From Gaopeijia sp032250675 (lineage in GTDB: Bacteria; Gemmatimonadota; Gemmatimonadetes; Longimicrobiales; Gaopeijiaceae): a stretch of 64,000 nt of DNA. Every line of letters begins with the position of its first letter. The first letter of the stretch is position 1. The translations under genes and the position numbers were made by a program. The notes under the pieces are model-generated. The model was not told the DNA's origin. It did not search any database and saw nothing but the letters and a program-made list of their open reading frames with translations. Shown here piece by piece: positions 40,712 to 49,644 of this stretch. Location of the stretch: assembly GCA_032250675.1 (NCBI GenBank), contig JAVVEY010000002.1, positions 1-64,000 of the forward strand, written 5' to 3'.

Positions 40712-41974
40712 ATGCCCGAGAAGATGGAACGCCGCGTCGTCGTGACCGGGGTCGGGACCGTCACGGCCGTCGGGAACGACGCCTCCTCTACGTGGGAGGC
40801 TCTCCTCGCCGGAGTGAGTGGCGGAGGCCCGATCACCCTGTTCGAGGTGGATGACGAGTACGTGACGCGTGTCGCGGCCGAGGTCAAGGACTTCACCCCG
40901 AGCGACGTCCTCGACCCGAAGGATGCCCGACGCTACGACCGTACCTCGCATCTGGGGATCACGGCCGCGGTCGAGGCGGTCCGCGACGCCGGGTTCACTC
41001 CGGGAGAGCTTCCGGATCCCGACCGCTTCGGCGTGATCTTCGGGTCGGGGATCGGAGGGATCTCGACCTTCGAGCGTGAGCACCGGAAGATGCTCGAGAA
41101 GGGGCCTCGACGTGTCAGCCCCTTCTTCATTCCCTTCTTCATCCCGGATATCACCGCGGGTCTGATCTCGATCCATACGGGAGCCAAGGGGCCCAACTAC
41201 GCCACCGTCTCGGCGTGCGCCTCGAGCGCGCACGCGATCGGGAGCGCTCTGCGGAGTATCCAGCGGGGCGATTCGGACCGCTGCATCGCAGGAGGAACCG
41301 AGGCGACGATCACCCCGATGACGGTCGCGGGGTTCGCCTCGATGAAGGCGATGACCACCCGCAACGACGATCCCGCGCGCGCGAGCCGGCCCTTCGACCG
41401 AGGCCGCGACGGCTTCCTGATCGGCGAGGGCGCGGGTGCGCTCGTGCTCGAGGCGCTCGAGACCGCGCAGGCGCGGGGGGCCACGATCCTCGGGGAGGTC
41501 ATCGGGTACGGGGTGACGGGCGACGGATATCACATCACCTCGCCGCCGCCCGAGCATGAAGGCGCGCAGCGCGCGATGATCGAAGCGATGGACGACGCCG
41601 GGATCACACCGGAGGATGTCGACTACATCAACGCGCACGGGACCTCGACACCGGTCAACGACGAGCAGGAGACGGTCGCGATCAAGAGGGTGCTCGGGGA
41701 GCGTGCGTACGAAATCGTCGTCGGATCGACGAAGTCGATGACGGGCCACGTGCTCGGGGCGGCGGGGGCGGTCGAGGCCGTCGTCTGCACGAAGGTCATG
41801 CAGACCGGCAGAATCCCCCCGACGATCAACTTCGAGGAGGCCGACCCGGCGTGCGACCTCAACTACGCGCACGAGGGGATGATCGAACGGGAGGTGCGGG
41901 TGACGCTCTCGAACTCCTTCGGCTTCGGTGGGCACAATGTCTGCCTGGCGATGCGCCGCTGGGACGGCGACTGA
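40712..41974 (+). CDS. fabF: Beta-ketoacyl-ACP synthase II
   Basis: Elongating condensing enzyme, 420 residues. Active site C169 (TVSACASSAHA), H309 (NAHGTSTP) and H346 (MTGHVLGAAG). Length and the PFFIP region match FabF rather than FabB. ATG 40712 gives MPEKMERRVVVTG; ATG 40724 is also possible. Follows acpP by 19 bases. Confidence 0.96.
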   Translation: MPEKMERRVVVTGVGTVTAVGNDASSTWEALLAGVSGGGPITLFEVDDEYVTRVAAEVKDFTPSDVLDPKDARRYDRTSHLGITAAVEAVRDAGFTPGELPDPDRFGVIFGSGIGGISTFEREHRKMLEKGPRRVSPFFIPFFIPDITAGLISIHTGAKGPNYATVSACASSAHAIGSALRSIQRGDSDRCIAGGTEATITPMTVAGFASMKAMTTRNDDPARASRPFDRGRDGFLIGEGAGALVLEALETAQARGATILGEVIGYGVTGDGYHITSPPPEHEGAQRAMIEAMDDAGITPEDVDYINAHGTSTPVNDEQETVAIKRVLGERAYEIVVGSTKSMTGHVLGAAGAVEAVVCTKVMQTGRIPPTINFEEADPACDLNYAHEGMIEREVRVTLSNSFGFGGHNVCLAMRRWDGD

Positions 41975-41994
41975 CGCCCCCGGACGGAGCACTC

Positions 41995-42489
41995 ATGCGT
42001 GCAGGGTTCGGGTACGACTCCCACCGCTTCGATCCGGATACGCCGCTGATCCTCGGTGGCGTCGCAATCCCCGATCACCCCGGTCTGACAGGGCATTCGG
42101 ACGGAGACGCGATCTGTCACGCCGTGATCGACGCGATCCTGGGAGCCGCCGCGCTCGGGGATGTGGGTCGGCACTTCCCGCCGAGCGACGAGCGGTGGCG
42201 TGGCGCCGATTCGATCGATCTCCTCCGCCGTGCCCTCGAGGTGCTCGAGCGCGCGAATTACCAGGTCGTCAACATCGACGTCACGGTGATCTGCGAAACC
42301 CCGCGGATCGCGCCGTGGGTCGAGGCGATCCGTGCTCGCCTGGGCGAGGTGCTCGGGATCGGACCCGGATTCGTCTCGATCAAGGGCAAGACGAACGAGA
42401 CGATGGGGTGGGAGGGACGTTCGGAAGGGATCGCCGTACACGCCGTCGCGCTCGTGGACCGCGTCGAGGGCGAGGCGCCCGGACCGTGA
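41995..42489 (+). CDS. ispF: 2-C-methyl-D-erythritol 2,4-cyclodiphosphate synthase
   Basis: Fifth enzyme of the non-mevalonate isoprenoid pathway; trimeric, zinc at D8, H10 and H42. RAGFGYDSHRF is the typical start, TGHSDGDAICHAV the second motif, and KGKTNETMGWEGRSEGIAVHAV the C-terminus. The 164-residue length is normal. It lies 20 bases after fabF, where many bacteria have rnc instead. Confidence 0.96.
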   Translation: MRAGFGYDSHRFDPDTPLILGGVAIPDHPGLTGHSDGDAICHAVIDAILGAAALGDVGRHFPPSDERWRGADSIDLLRRALEVLERANYQVVNIDVTVICETPRIAPWVEAIRARLGEVLGIGPGFVSIKGKTNETMGWEGRSEGIAVHAVALVDRVEGEAPGP

Positions 42490-42530
42490 CGCGCCTCCCG
42501 CGGGCACGCGCCCGCAGCGTGGCCTGACCG

Positions 42531-43160
42531 ATGGATCCGGAGAGCGCCGCCGCGTCCTTCTTCACCGCGCTGGCCTGGCTCGAGGGGCTCCACCCCGCGC
42601 TCCTCTACCTCGTCCTCGCCTTCGGGGCCTTTCTGGAGAACCTCTTTCCTCCCGTGCCCGCAGACAGCGTCGTCGTGGTCGGAGGCGTCCTGGCGGCCCA
42701 GGGCGTGATCCCGGTCTGGGGCGCGGCGCTCGCGGTGGGCGGCGCGAATGTGGGAGGCGCCTGGCTCATCTACCTCGCGGGGCGAAGACATGGGCACGCC
42801 TTCTTCACCGACGGACCCGGGCGTCACATCCTGACCCGCAGACAGCTCGATCGTGTCGAACGATGGCACGCGCGCCACGGGGTCGTGGCGCTCTTCCTCG
42901 TTCGCTTCCTCCCCGCGCTGCGTGCCGTCGCACCGGCCTTCGCGGGGATCGGGAGGCTCCCGGCGCGGAGTGTGATCGGGCCTCTGGTGGGGGTGTCGAT
43001 CGTCTGGTACGGAGGGCTCCTCGCCGGGGGGTACGCGATGGGTCAGAATCTCGAGTCGCTCGCGCTCTGGCTCGCTCAGGTCAACCGTGTGCTCGAGATC
43101 GTCGCGATCGTGGTGGTGATCGTGACATTCTGGTGGTGGAGGTGGAGCCGTCGTGGGTGA
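42531..43160 (+). CDS. DedA family membrane protein
   Basis: A 209-residue DedA/SNARE-associated (VTT domain) protein with about five spans. ENLFPPVPADSVVVVGG is the DedA signature near residues 38-54, and RFLPALRAVAPAFAGIGRLP is the conserved re-entrant part with functional arginines. Bacterial members help recycle lipid carriers such as undecaprenyl phosphate or phosphatidylethanolamine. The last residues overlap the XerC/D start by 8 bases. Confidence 0.88.
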   Translation: MDPESAAASFFTALAWLEGLHPALLYLVLAFGAFLENLFPPVPADSVVVVGGVLAAQGVIPVWGAALAVGGANVGGAWLIYLAGRRHGHAFFTDGPGRHILTRRQLDRVERWHARHGVVALFLVRFLPALRAVAPAFAGIGRLPARSVIGPLVGVSIVWYGGLLAGGYAMGQNLESLALWLAQVNRVLEIVAIVVVIVTFWWWRWSRRG

Positions 43161-44073
43161 ACGCGCGATCGACACCGAACTCCGTCGTACCTGGCGCCTC
43201 GAGCTCTTCCTCGATCACCTCGCGGTGGAACGGGGGCTCTCGGAGCGTACGCTCGACGCATATCGAGGCGATGTGGCGCGCCTCGTACGCTTCGCCGTAC
43301 GGGAAGGTGTCGACGACCCCCGCCACCTCGACGCGGGCGATCTGCGTGCCTTCACCTTCGGCTTGAAGGACGAGGGACTCGCGGCGACCTCGATCCGGCG
43401 CGTGCAGTCGGGGGTGCGCACCTACTTCACCTTCCTCCTCGACGAGGGGGTCATCGAGGTCGACCCCACCGAACGGATGGAGTCCCCGCGCACGGCGCGG
43501 CGGCTTCCCGAGGTGCTCTCACCCGATGAGGTGGAGGGGATGATCGAGGCGCTCGACGAGTCGAAGGCGACGTGGTCGCGTGATCGCGCGGTTCTCGAGG
43601 TCCTCTACGGCGCGGGTCTGCGCGTGAGCGAACTCACCGAACTGCCCGTCCGCGCCGTCGACCTGGAGGAGGGGATGCTCCTCGTCTTCGGGAAGGGCGC
43701 GAAGGAGCGTCTCGTGCCGCTCGGTGGCGCGGCGCGGCGCGCGCTGGAGGTCTACCTCCGTCAGCTCCGTCCCGAACTCGCCCGGGGGGCGGCGGGAGGA
43801 CGCGTCTTCCTCAATGCACGGGGGAAACCGCTGAGCCGCATGACGGTGTGGACGATCGTGCGTGACGCCGCCGACCGCGCGGGGGTATCCGGGCGGATCT
43901 CGCCCCACACCCTGCGTCACTCCTTCGCCACGCACCTCCTCGAGGGGGGCGCCGATCTCACCGTCGTGCAGGAACTCCTCGGGCACGCCGATATCTCCAC
44001 CACGCAGATCTACACCCACATCGATCGCGAATACCTGCGCGAGGTCCACCGCACCTTCCACCCCCGGAGCTGA
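43153..44073 (+). CDS. XerC/XerD-type tyrosine recombinase
   Basis: A 306-residue recombinase that resolves chromosome dimers at dif sites. The N-terminal SAM-like core-binding domain covers residues 12-105, the catalytic domain 120-300 with R157 (AGLRVSE), K181/K184 (GKGAKERLVPL), H252 and R255 (PHTLRHSFATHLL), H278 (LGHADISTTQIYTH) and nucleophile Y287. Length, context and full active site point to a housekeeping Xer protein rather than a phage integrase; whether C or D cannot be told without its partner. GTG start overlaps dedA. Confidence 0.93.
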   Translation: MGERAIDTELRRTWRLELFLDHLAVERGLSERTLDAYRGDVARLVRFAVREGVDDPRHLDAGDLRAFTFGLKDEGLAATSIRRVQSGVRTYFTFLLDEGVIEVDPTERMESPRTARRLPEVLSPDEVEGMIEALDESKATWSRDRAVLEVLYGAGLRVSELTELPVRAVDLEEGMLLVFGKGAKERLVPLGGAARRALEVYLRQLRPELARGAAGGRVFLNARGKPLSRMTVWTIVRDAADRAGVSGRISPHTLRHSFATHLLEGGADLTVVQELLGHADISTTQIYTHIDREYLREVHRTFHPRS

Positions 44074-44112
44074 GGAGAGCCGGGGGCGTACACCGCTCGG
44101 TCGGTGCGGCGA

Positions 44113-45765
44113 TCAGTGGGTGCCGGAGATGTCCGCGTGGCGCTCGCGCTCGGCCTGCTCGAGCGCTGCGGCAGCGAAGAGTTCCGGCTGCGTGGCGCTC
44201 TCGCGGAGGAGCGCGACGGCCTCGGAGAGCGCAGGATCACGGCGCATCCGTGCCTCGGTGGCCGGACCGAGCCCTCCCATCGCGTCGGAGAGCCGGTCGA
44301 GCATCGAGATCCGTGCCTGCCACCGCAGGTAGCTCTCGACCTCCGGCTCGGCGAGGAGGAGCGGATCGGCGCCGCCATCGCGCAGCGTGCCGAGGAATGC
44401 CCTGAAGTCGTCCTCCCGGATCTGCGGATCCTCAGGAGCGTGCATGTACGGCTGCGCCTGTTCGAAGCCGAACTCGGCGAGCCGCAATCCGATCGGGATC
44501 TGCTTTTCCGCCGCGTCACGGAGGAAGCGCTGCTCGAGCGTGGTCAGGGTGTCGTTGGCGATCGGGAGGTCGGGGAAGATCCCCCCACCCGCGACGAGCT
44601 CGCGACCCGAAGCCGTCGTCACCGTCGGGAAGGTGTCGACATCTTCAGCGAGGGGACGACCCTGACGGTCGCGGGGACGATGGAGTGAGCGCCCGAGCGG
44701 GGTGTGCCATGTGCCGTTCGTGATCTGCATCCGGCGGCCGTGGGGGAGATCGAGGACGATCTGGACCAGACCCTTGCCGAAGCTCCGCTGACCGAGCACG
44801 AGGGCGCGGTCGTAGTCCTGGAGCGCGCCGGCCAGGACCTCGGAGGCCGAGGCGGAGAACTCGTCGACGAGGACGACCATCGGCACCGAGGGAAGGCGCG
44901 CCGGCGCCCGGGCGAAGGTCGGCTCCTCCTCGATGCGGTAGGGCTCCCCGCGCGCGCGGCTCCGCGTGCTCACGAGCGTCTTGCCGGGGGGGATGAAGAG
45001 GTCCGCCATCTGGAGTGCTTCGTCGAGGAATCCGCCGGGGTTTCGTCGCAGATCGAAGACGATCCCCGCGGCGTCGGCGTTCGCGCCGAGGATCGAGTCG
45101 AGCTCGGTCGAAGCGTTGCGGGCGAAGCGATCCATCGTGATGTAGAGGATGTCGTCCGCGATCAAATCGGCGTGCACGAGCTTCATGTGCACCTCCGCCC
45201 GCGTGATCGGGAAGTAGATGGTGTCGTCGTAGCCCTCGCGCTCGACGCCGACGGTCACGAGGGTACCGACGGGGCCACGGATCATGCCCGAGACGTCGGA
45301 GGTCGTGGCTTCCCGCGTGTCGACCCCATCCACCTCCACGATCACATCCCCCTCGATCATCCCCACCTGGTCGGCAGGGAAGCCCCGATTCACCGCGGTG
45401 ACGGTGACGAGGTCGTTGAGTTGCGAGATCGTGACGCCGATCCCCGCGTAGTTGCCGGTGTTGTCCTCATTCTGCTGCGCGACCTCTTCGGGAGTGAAGA
45501 CGGCGGCGTACGGGTCGTTGAGTGCCTCGAGCATCCCCTCGATCGCGGCGTCCCAGAGGAGGGTGTCGGCGAACTCATTCTGATGGAATTGACCGATCGC
45601 GCGGAGTGTCTGCACGAAGATGTCGGCACGGACCTGTGCGTCGGAGGTCTCCATCGATCCGCGTTGTGCGGTCGCCGCCGAGGGATTGGCGAGGGCGATA
45701 CCCAGGAGGGCCGCCGCGAGTGCGACGGTGCGGGCGAGGTAGGGCGCAGCGTGCGAGAGACGCAT
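44113..45765 (-). CDS. Secreted C-terminal processing peptidase (S41)
   Basis: A 550-residue periplasmic protease with signal peptide (residues 1-33, ATA before QRG). A helical N-terminal domain precedes a PDZ domain at about 106-180 (YAGIGVTISQLNDLVTV, GDVIVEVDGV). The S41 core follows, with S306 (FSASASEV) and K331 (SFGKGLVQ) as the Ser-Lys dyad. Beyond residue 400 lies a helical extension of about 150 residues, longer than in CtpA, found in Gemmatimonadota and Bacteroidetes members. Target unknown; relatives trim lipoproteins and murein enzymes. ATG 45765 is chosen for the signal peptide. Confidence 0.9.
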   Translation of the reverse strand: MRLSHAAPYLARTVALAAALLGIALANPSAATAQRGSMETSDAQVRADIFVQTLRAIGQFHQNEFADTLLWDAAIEGMLEALNDPYAAVFTPEEVAQQNEDNTGNYAGIGVTISQLNDLVTVTAVNRGFPADQVGMIEGDVIVEVDGVDTREATTSDVSGMIRGPVGTLVTVGVEREGYDDTIYFPITRAEVHMKLVHADLIADDILYITMDRFARNASTELDSILGANADAAGIVFDLRRNPGGFLDEALQMADLFIPPGKTLVSTRSRARGEPYRIEEEPTFARAPARLPSVPMVVLVDEFSASASEVLAGALQDYDRALVLGQRSFGKGLVQIVLDLPHGRRMQITNGTWHTPLGRSLHRPRDRQGRPLAEDVDTFPTVTTASGRELVAGGGIFPDLPIANDTLTTLEQRFLRDAAEKQIPIGLRLAEFGFEQAQPYMHAPEDPQIREDDFRAFLGTLRDGGADPLLLAEPEVESYLRWQARISMLDRLSDAMGGLGPATEARMRRDPALSEAVALLRESATQPELFAAAALEQAERERHADISGTH

Positions 45766-45787
45766 GGATATTCCTGATGGATGCGAG

Positions 45788-45816
45788 AGTATACCAACCC
45801 TGAAACCCGCTTCAGG
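45788..45816 (-). promoter_or_regulatory. Candidate promoter of the S41 protease gene with inverted repeat
   Basis: Read on the minus strand, CTGAAG (plus 45810-45815), 16 bases and TATACT (plus 45788-45793). The spacer and -35 are covered by an inverted repeat, CCTGAA (45799-45804) and TTCAGG (45811-45816) with 6 bases between, which could be a repressor site. Confidence 0.5.
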
Positions 45817-45924
45817 CGGATCGCGTTCCTGCGGGATCACGGAGAGATCGTTCGTCTGTCGCCGTGACGTTACCTTGCAGACCCGTGTGCTCGCCACCCC
45901 CACGGACGGCTCCGAAGACCCGCC

Positions 45925-47751
45925 ATGACGCGTCCCGATCCCCACGCCCCCCTGCGCCTCGCGCTCGCACAGTTTCATCCCGCGAAGGCGCGAGTCGATG
46001 AGAACCTCGGCCGAATCCGTGAGATCGTCGCGGACCACGCCGGCGAGTCCGACCTCCTCGTCTTCCCCGAGGCGAGCCTCTCGGGGTACTTCCTCCAGGG
46101 CGGGGTGAGCGAACTCGCCCGCACGACCGCGTGGGTCGCGGATCGCCTCGGTCCCCCCCCCGAGGGCGCCCCGGATCTCGTGCTCGGCTTCTTCGAAGCG
46201 TGGCGGCAGCGTGTGTACAACGCCGCCGTGCTCTTCACCCCGCATGCGGACACCTGGGCCGTGGCGCACGTGCATCGCAAACTCTTCCTTCCGACCTATG
46301 GCGTCTTCGACGAGGAGCGCTTCGTGGAGGCGGGCACCGAGGTGCGTCCCGTGGAGACACGACATGGGCGGATCGGTCTGCTCGTCTGTGAAGATGCGTG
46401 GCATGGGCTCACCTCGACGATTCTCGCGCTGCACGGCGCCGAACTGATCGTCATCCCGAGCGCCTCGCCGGCGCGGGACTTCCGCCCCGACGAGACCTCA
46501 CGTCCACGCAATCTGGTGCGTTGGGAACGTGTGGGTCGCTCGATCGCCGAGGAGCACGGCGTCTTCGTGGGGATCGCGCAGCTCGTGGGCTCGGAAGGAG
46601 GCAAGGTGTTCGTCGGCGGGTCGCAGCTCTTCGGACCCGATGGGGAATGCCTCGCCGACGCCGGCCTGCACGACGAGCGCGTCGTGTCGGTTCGGCTTCC
46701 CGGAGGCGCGATCGCGCGCGCGCGTGCGGAGACGCCCCTCCTCGCCGACCTCGAACACGCCCTCCCGCATCTCTGGCGCGCCCTCGGTTCACCCCCGCAG
46801 GAGGCGGACGGTGTGTGGGGGGGCGCACGGCGGGAAGCGCCGTACGGCGCGGTTCCACCGGCGCCGACGGGACTTCGCGGCGCCGCGGCGGGGAGCGGCC
46901 CGATCGCGGGCCCCGATCCCGACACCCCGGTCGAGACGCTCCTCGCCCTCGACCTCGAACTCGTCGAGACCACCCTCGTACGCTTCCTCCGCGACGAGGT
47001 GGTCGGGCGTCGCGGATTCGAGGGCGTCGTCATCGGCGTCTCGGGCGGGGTGGATTCGGCCGTCACACTCGCCCTCGCATGCCGCGCGCTCGGACCCGAG
47101 CAGGTGCACGGCTTCCGGCTCCCCTACCGCACCTCGAGCCCCGAGAGCCTCGCGCATGCCGCGGCGATCCTCGAGCAGACGGGCGCCCACGAGCGCACGA
47201 TCGAGATCTCGGAGGCGGTCGACGGCTACACCGAGGTGCACGAGCCCGACGCCTCCCCCCTCCGGAGAGGCAATGTCATGGCGCGCATGCGGTCGATCGT
47301 CCTCTTCGACCAGTCGGCCCGGCTCGGGGCGCTCCCGCTCGGCACCGGCAACAAGAGCGAACGGTTGCTCGGCTACTACACCTGGCACGCCGACGACTCG
47401 CCGCCGATCAACCCCCTCGGAGATCTCTTCAAGACGCAGGTGTGGGCGCTCGCACGGCACCTCGGCGTGCCCCCCGAGATCGTCGACAAGCCGGCCACCG
47501 CGGACCTCGTCGAAGGGGTCACCGACGAGACCGAGATCGGGGTGAGCTACCGCGAAGCCGATCCGATCCTCTACTGGCTCACGCGCGGATGGCTACCCGG
47601 CGAGCTCGTCGAGGCCGGATTCGATGCGACGGCGGTGGAGCTCGTGGCCCGTCGCCTCGACGGAACGCACTGGAAGCGCGAACGCCCGACGGTCGCGCTC
47701 CTCTCCTCGACCGCGATCGGGGAGTCGTACCTGCGTCCCGTCGACTACTGA
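45925..47751 (+). CDS. nadE: Glutamine-dependent NAD+ synthetase
   Basis: Final step of NAD synthesis; 608 residues. The N-terminal nitrilase-type glutaminase has the triad E49 (FPEASLSGY), K119 (HRKLFLPTY) and C155 (VCEDAWHG). The C-terminal synthetase has the P-loop SGGVDS (373-378) and LGTGNKSERLLGYYT. Domains are joined by an unusual linker (residues 290-335) rich in Gly, Ala, Pro and Arg. It can thus take ammonia from glutamine by channeling. Divergent from the S41 protease; a TACCTT at 45871 is a possible -10 but with poor -35. Confidence 0.95.
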   Translation: MTRPDPHAPLRLALAQFHPAKARVDENLGRIREIVADHAGESDLLVFPEASLSGYFLQGGVSELARTTAWVADRLGPPPEGAPDLVLGFFEAWRQRVYNAAVLFTPHADTWAVAHVHRKLFLPTYGVFDEERFVEAGTEVRPVETRHGRIGLLVCEDAWHGLTSTILALHGAELIVIPSASPARDFRPDETSRPRNLVRWERVGRSIAEEHGVFVGIAQLVGSEGGKVFVGGSQLFGPDGECLADAGLHDERVVSVRLPGGAIARARAETPLLADLEHALPHLWRALGSPPQEADGVWGGARREAPYGAVPPAPTGLRGAAAGSGPIAGPDPDTPVETLLALDLELVETTLVRFLRDEVVGRRGFEGVVIGVSGGVDSAVTLALACRALGPEQVHGFRLPYRTSSPESLAHAAAILEQTGAHERTIEISEAVDGYTEVHEPDASPLRRGNVMARMRSIVLFDQSARLGALPLGTGNKSERLLGYYTWHADDSPPINPLGDLFKTQVWALARHLGVPPEIVDKPATADLVEGVTDETEIGVSYREADPILYWLTRGWLPGELVEAGFDATAVELVARRLDGTHWKRERPTVALLSSTAIGESYLRPVDY

Positions 47752-47785
47752 CGCGCGACGCCCGCGCGCCGTGGCGCGTGAGCCC

Positions 47786-48835
47786 TCACTCCGAGCCCTC
47801 ACTCCGCGAATCCCCGCTCCGGGTGGCGCGGAGGGTGCGGAAGAGGGGGAAGGGGGTGAGCTCGCCGTCGATGATCTCGGCGAGTGCCTCCTCGCGACGC
47901 CACACCGCCTCGAGTTCACGCACTTCGAGTTCGAGGAGGCGCTGCTCGCGCGCCTCGTTCGCCGCGATCTCGAGTGCGATGGCGCCGGTCCGCTGGAGGT
48001 CGCCGAGACGCCGGCCCTCGCGCACGAGAATGCGCGTGAGGGCGGCAGGGGATCCCGCCTCCTCGATGAGTCGGGTGGCGGCGTGGACGCGGCGCTCGGA
48101 GGCGCCCGAGTAGTGCTCCCATGCGAGGGCGCGCTGGAGCGTGCGCTGCGCTTCGCCGCCCTCGATGCGGAGTCCGCCCTCGTCGCCCCACGCCCGGCAG
48201 TCGGGGCACCGCAGCCCGATCACGGGGGCGTCCGACTCCGCTCCGGGGAGCACGAGGAGCTCGGCGCGATCGCGGAATGGAACCGCGTCGAAGGCCCGCC
48301 CGCAGCGGGCACAGGTGGCGTGGCCCCGCCACGCTGTCGAACCGAAGCGGATCCATCGCCCCGCCTCCTGGAGTCCGTCCGGGGCGCGCTGCCAGAGAAA
48401 CCATCCACCGAGGAGGGCGAGTCCCCCCGAGGCCGCCCCACTCGCGACGAGCCCCGCCGTGGCGATGCCCGTCGCCACCGTGACCTTCTTCGCGTGCCTG
48501 CGCCTCCGGGTCAGCTCACGCCCGTAGCGCCACCACGCCTCTTCGCGGCGTCCAGCGCTCCCGACGCGCACGACTTCGAGGCTACCGACACGGAGGAGCG
48601 CGATATTGTCCGTCTCCGAGAGGAGTCGCCCGCGGTCGTGCGCCGCCCGCTCGAGTTCCTCGAGCGCTTCCCATCGATCCTCGAGGGGAACCAGCGTCCA
48701 GCGGCGGCACGAGGTGCAGACGACCCAGAGGCGTCCCTTCCCGGGATCGAAGGCGATACGCTCTCCCCTCGAGAGGTGTTCGAGCTCCTCATTGTCCGCG
48801 AAGTCGTGGGCGCAGACGAGACACCTTCGAATCAT
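47786..48835 (-). CDS. Zinc-ribbon membrane protein of unknown function
   Basis: A 349-residue protein with no recognised family name. Two cysteine pairs at the N-terminus, C5-C8 (CLVC) and C40-C43 (CTSC), look like a zinc ribbon; a second pair set CARCGR and CPDC lies after a glycine-rich hydrophobic stretch (about 115-150, GIATAGLVASGAASGGLALLGGWFLW in outline) that may make one or two membrane spans. The C-terminal third is helical and Arg/Glu-rich. The start at 48835 (MIRRCLVC) is chosen because the cysteine motif begins there; an in-frame start at 48928 would add 31 residues. It runs convergent to nadE. Confidence 0.6.
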   Translation of the reverse strand: MIRRCLVCAHDFADNEELEHLSRGERIAFDPGKGRLWVVCTSCRRWTLVPLEDRWEALEELERAAHDRGRLLSETDNIALLRVGSLEVVRVGSAGRREEAWWRYGRELTRRRRHAKKVTVATGIATAGLVASGAASGGLALLGGWFLWQRAPDGLQEAGRWIRFGSTAWRGHATCARCGRAFDAVPFRDRAELLVLPGAESDAPVIGLRCPDCRAWGDEGGLRIEGGEAQRTLQRALAWEHYSGASERRVHAATRLIEEAGSPAALTRILVREGRRLGDLQRTGAIALEIAANEAREQRLLELEVRELEAVWRREEALAEIIDGELTPFPLFRTLRATRSGDSRSEGSE

Positions 48836-48865
48836 CGGTCCGGGGGAGGGGGGGGCGAGCGTCGC

Positions 48866-48894
48866 TTCAGCGGATTCATCCCTCAACGTACATT
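48866..48894 (+). promoter_or_regulatory. Candidate promoter before pabA/trpG
   Basis: TTCAGC (48866-48871), 17-base spacer, TACATT (48889-48894) in the 128-base divergent gap. Partial match to both hexamers only. Confidence 0.35.
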
Positions 48895-48963
48895 TTCCGG
48901 CACGGCCTGACGACACCGCACCCACCACACGGTCCGCCCCGCGAGGGGCTGCCGCCGTCCTCG

Positions 48964-49551
48964 ATGCTCCTCATCCTCGACAACTACGACTCCTTCACCT
49001 TCAATCTCGTCCAGTACCTCGGCGAGCTCGGAGGAGACCCCGTCGTGCTGCGCAACGACGCCTGCGGGATCGAGGAGGTCGTGACGATGGCGCCCGAACG
49101 GATCGTGATCTCGCCGGGACCGGGGACCCCGGCAGACGCGGGGATCGCGGTCGAGCTCGTGCGACGCCTCGGGGCGACGACGCCGATCCTCGGCGTCTGC
49201 CTCGGCCACCAGGCGATCGGCGAAGCGTACGGGGGCCGCACGATCCGTGCGCGCCGCACGATGCACGGCAAGACCTCTCCGATCCGTCATGCGGGGCGAG
49301 GCCTCTTCGAGGGACTTCCCACCCCACTGACCGTCGCGCGCTACCACTCCCTCGTGACCGATCCCGCGGCACTCCCCGCCGTACTCGAGTCGGTGGCCTG
49401 GTCCGAGGATCCCGAAGAGGGCGAAGAGGTGCATGCGATGCGGCACCGTGAGCATCCCGTCTGGGGCGTGCAGTTTCATCCCGAGTCGCTCTTCTCCGAG
49501 GGAGGACACCGCCTCCTCGCGAACTTCCTCGCCCTCCGCGGAGCGGCGTGA
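48964..49551 (+). CDS. Aminodeoxychorismate/anthranilate synthase glutaminase
   Basis: Class I glutamine amidotransferase of 195 residues that supplies ammonia for p-aminobenzoate or anthranilate. Triad C79 (GVCLGHQAIGEAYGG), H172 and E174 (VQFHPESLFSEGG); the oxyanion loop SPGPGTP is at 50-56. The PabA and TrpG forms are hard to separate by sequence and one protein often serves both; no synthase component I gene is in the window. The next genes make chorismate pathway products, so a role in aromatic metabolism fits. Confidence 0.93.
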   Translation: MLLILDNYDSFTFNLVQYLGELGGDPVVLRNDACGIEEVVTMAPERIVISPGPGTPADAGIAVELVRRLGATTPILGVCLGHQAIGEAYGGRTIRARRTMHGKTSPIRHAGRGLFEGLPTPLTVARYHSLVTDPAALPAVLESVAWSEDPEEGEEVHAMRHREHPVWGVQFHPESLFSEGGHRLLANFLALRGAA

Positions 49552-49644
49552 GGGAACTGCCGCCGCCGCACGAATCCCCTACCTTCCTCTCCCGACGTCT
49601 CCCCGAGGGGGACACCCCTCCGTCACTCCCGGCTCCTCCGACGC

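Noticed and set aside
43153..44073. Phage or integron integrase marking a mobile element
   Set aside because: Length, start of the core domain and housekeeping neighbours match XerC/D; no att repeats or phage genes are nearby.
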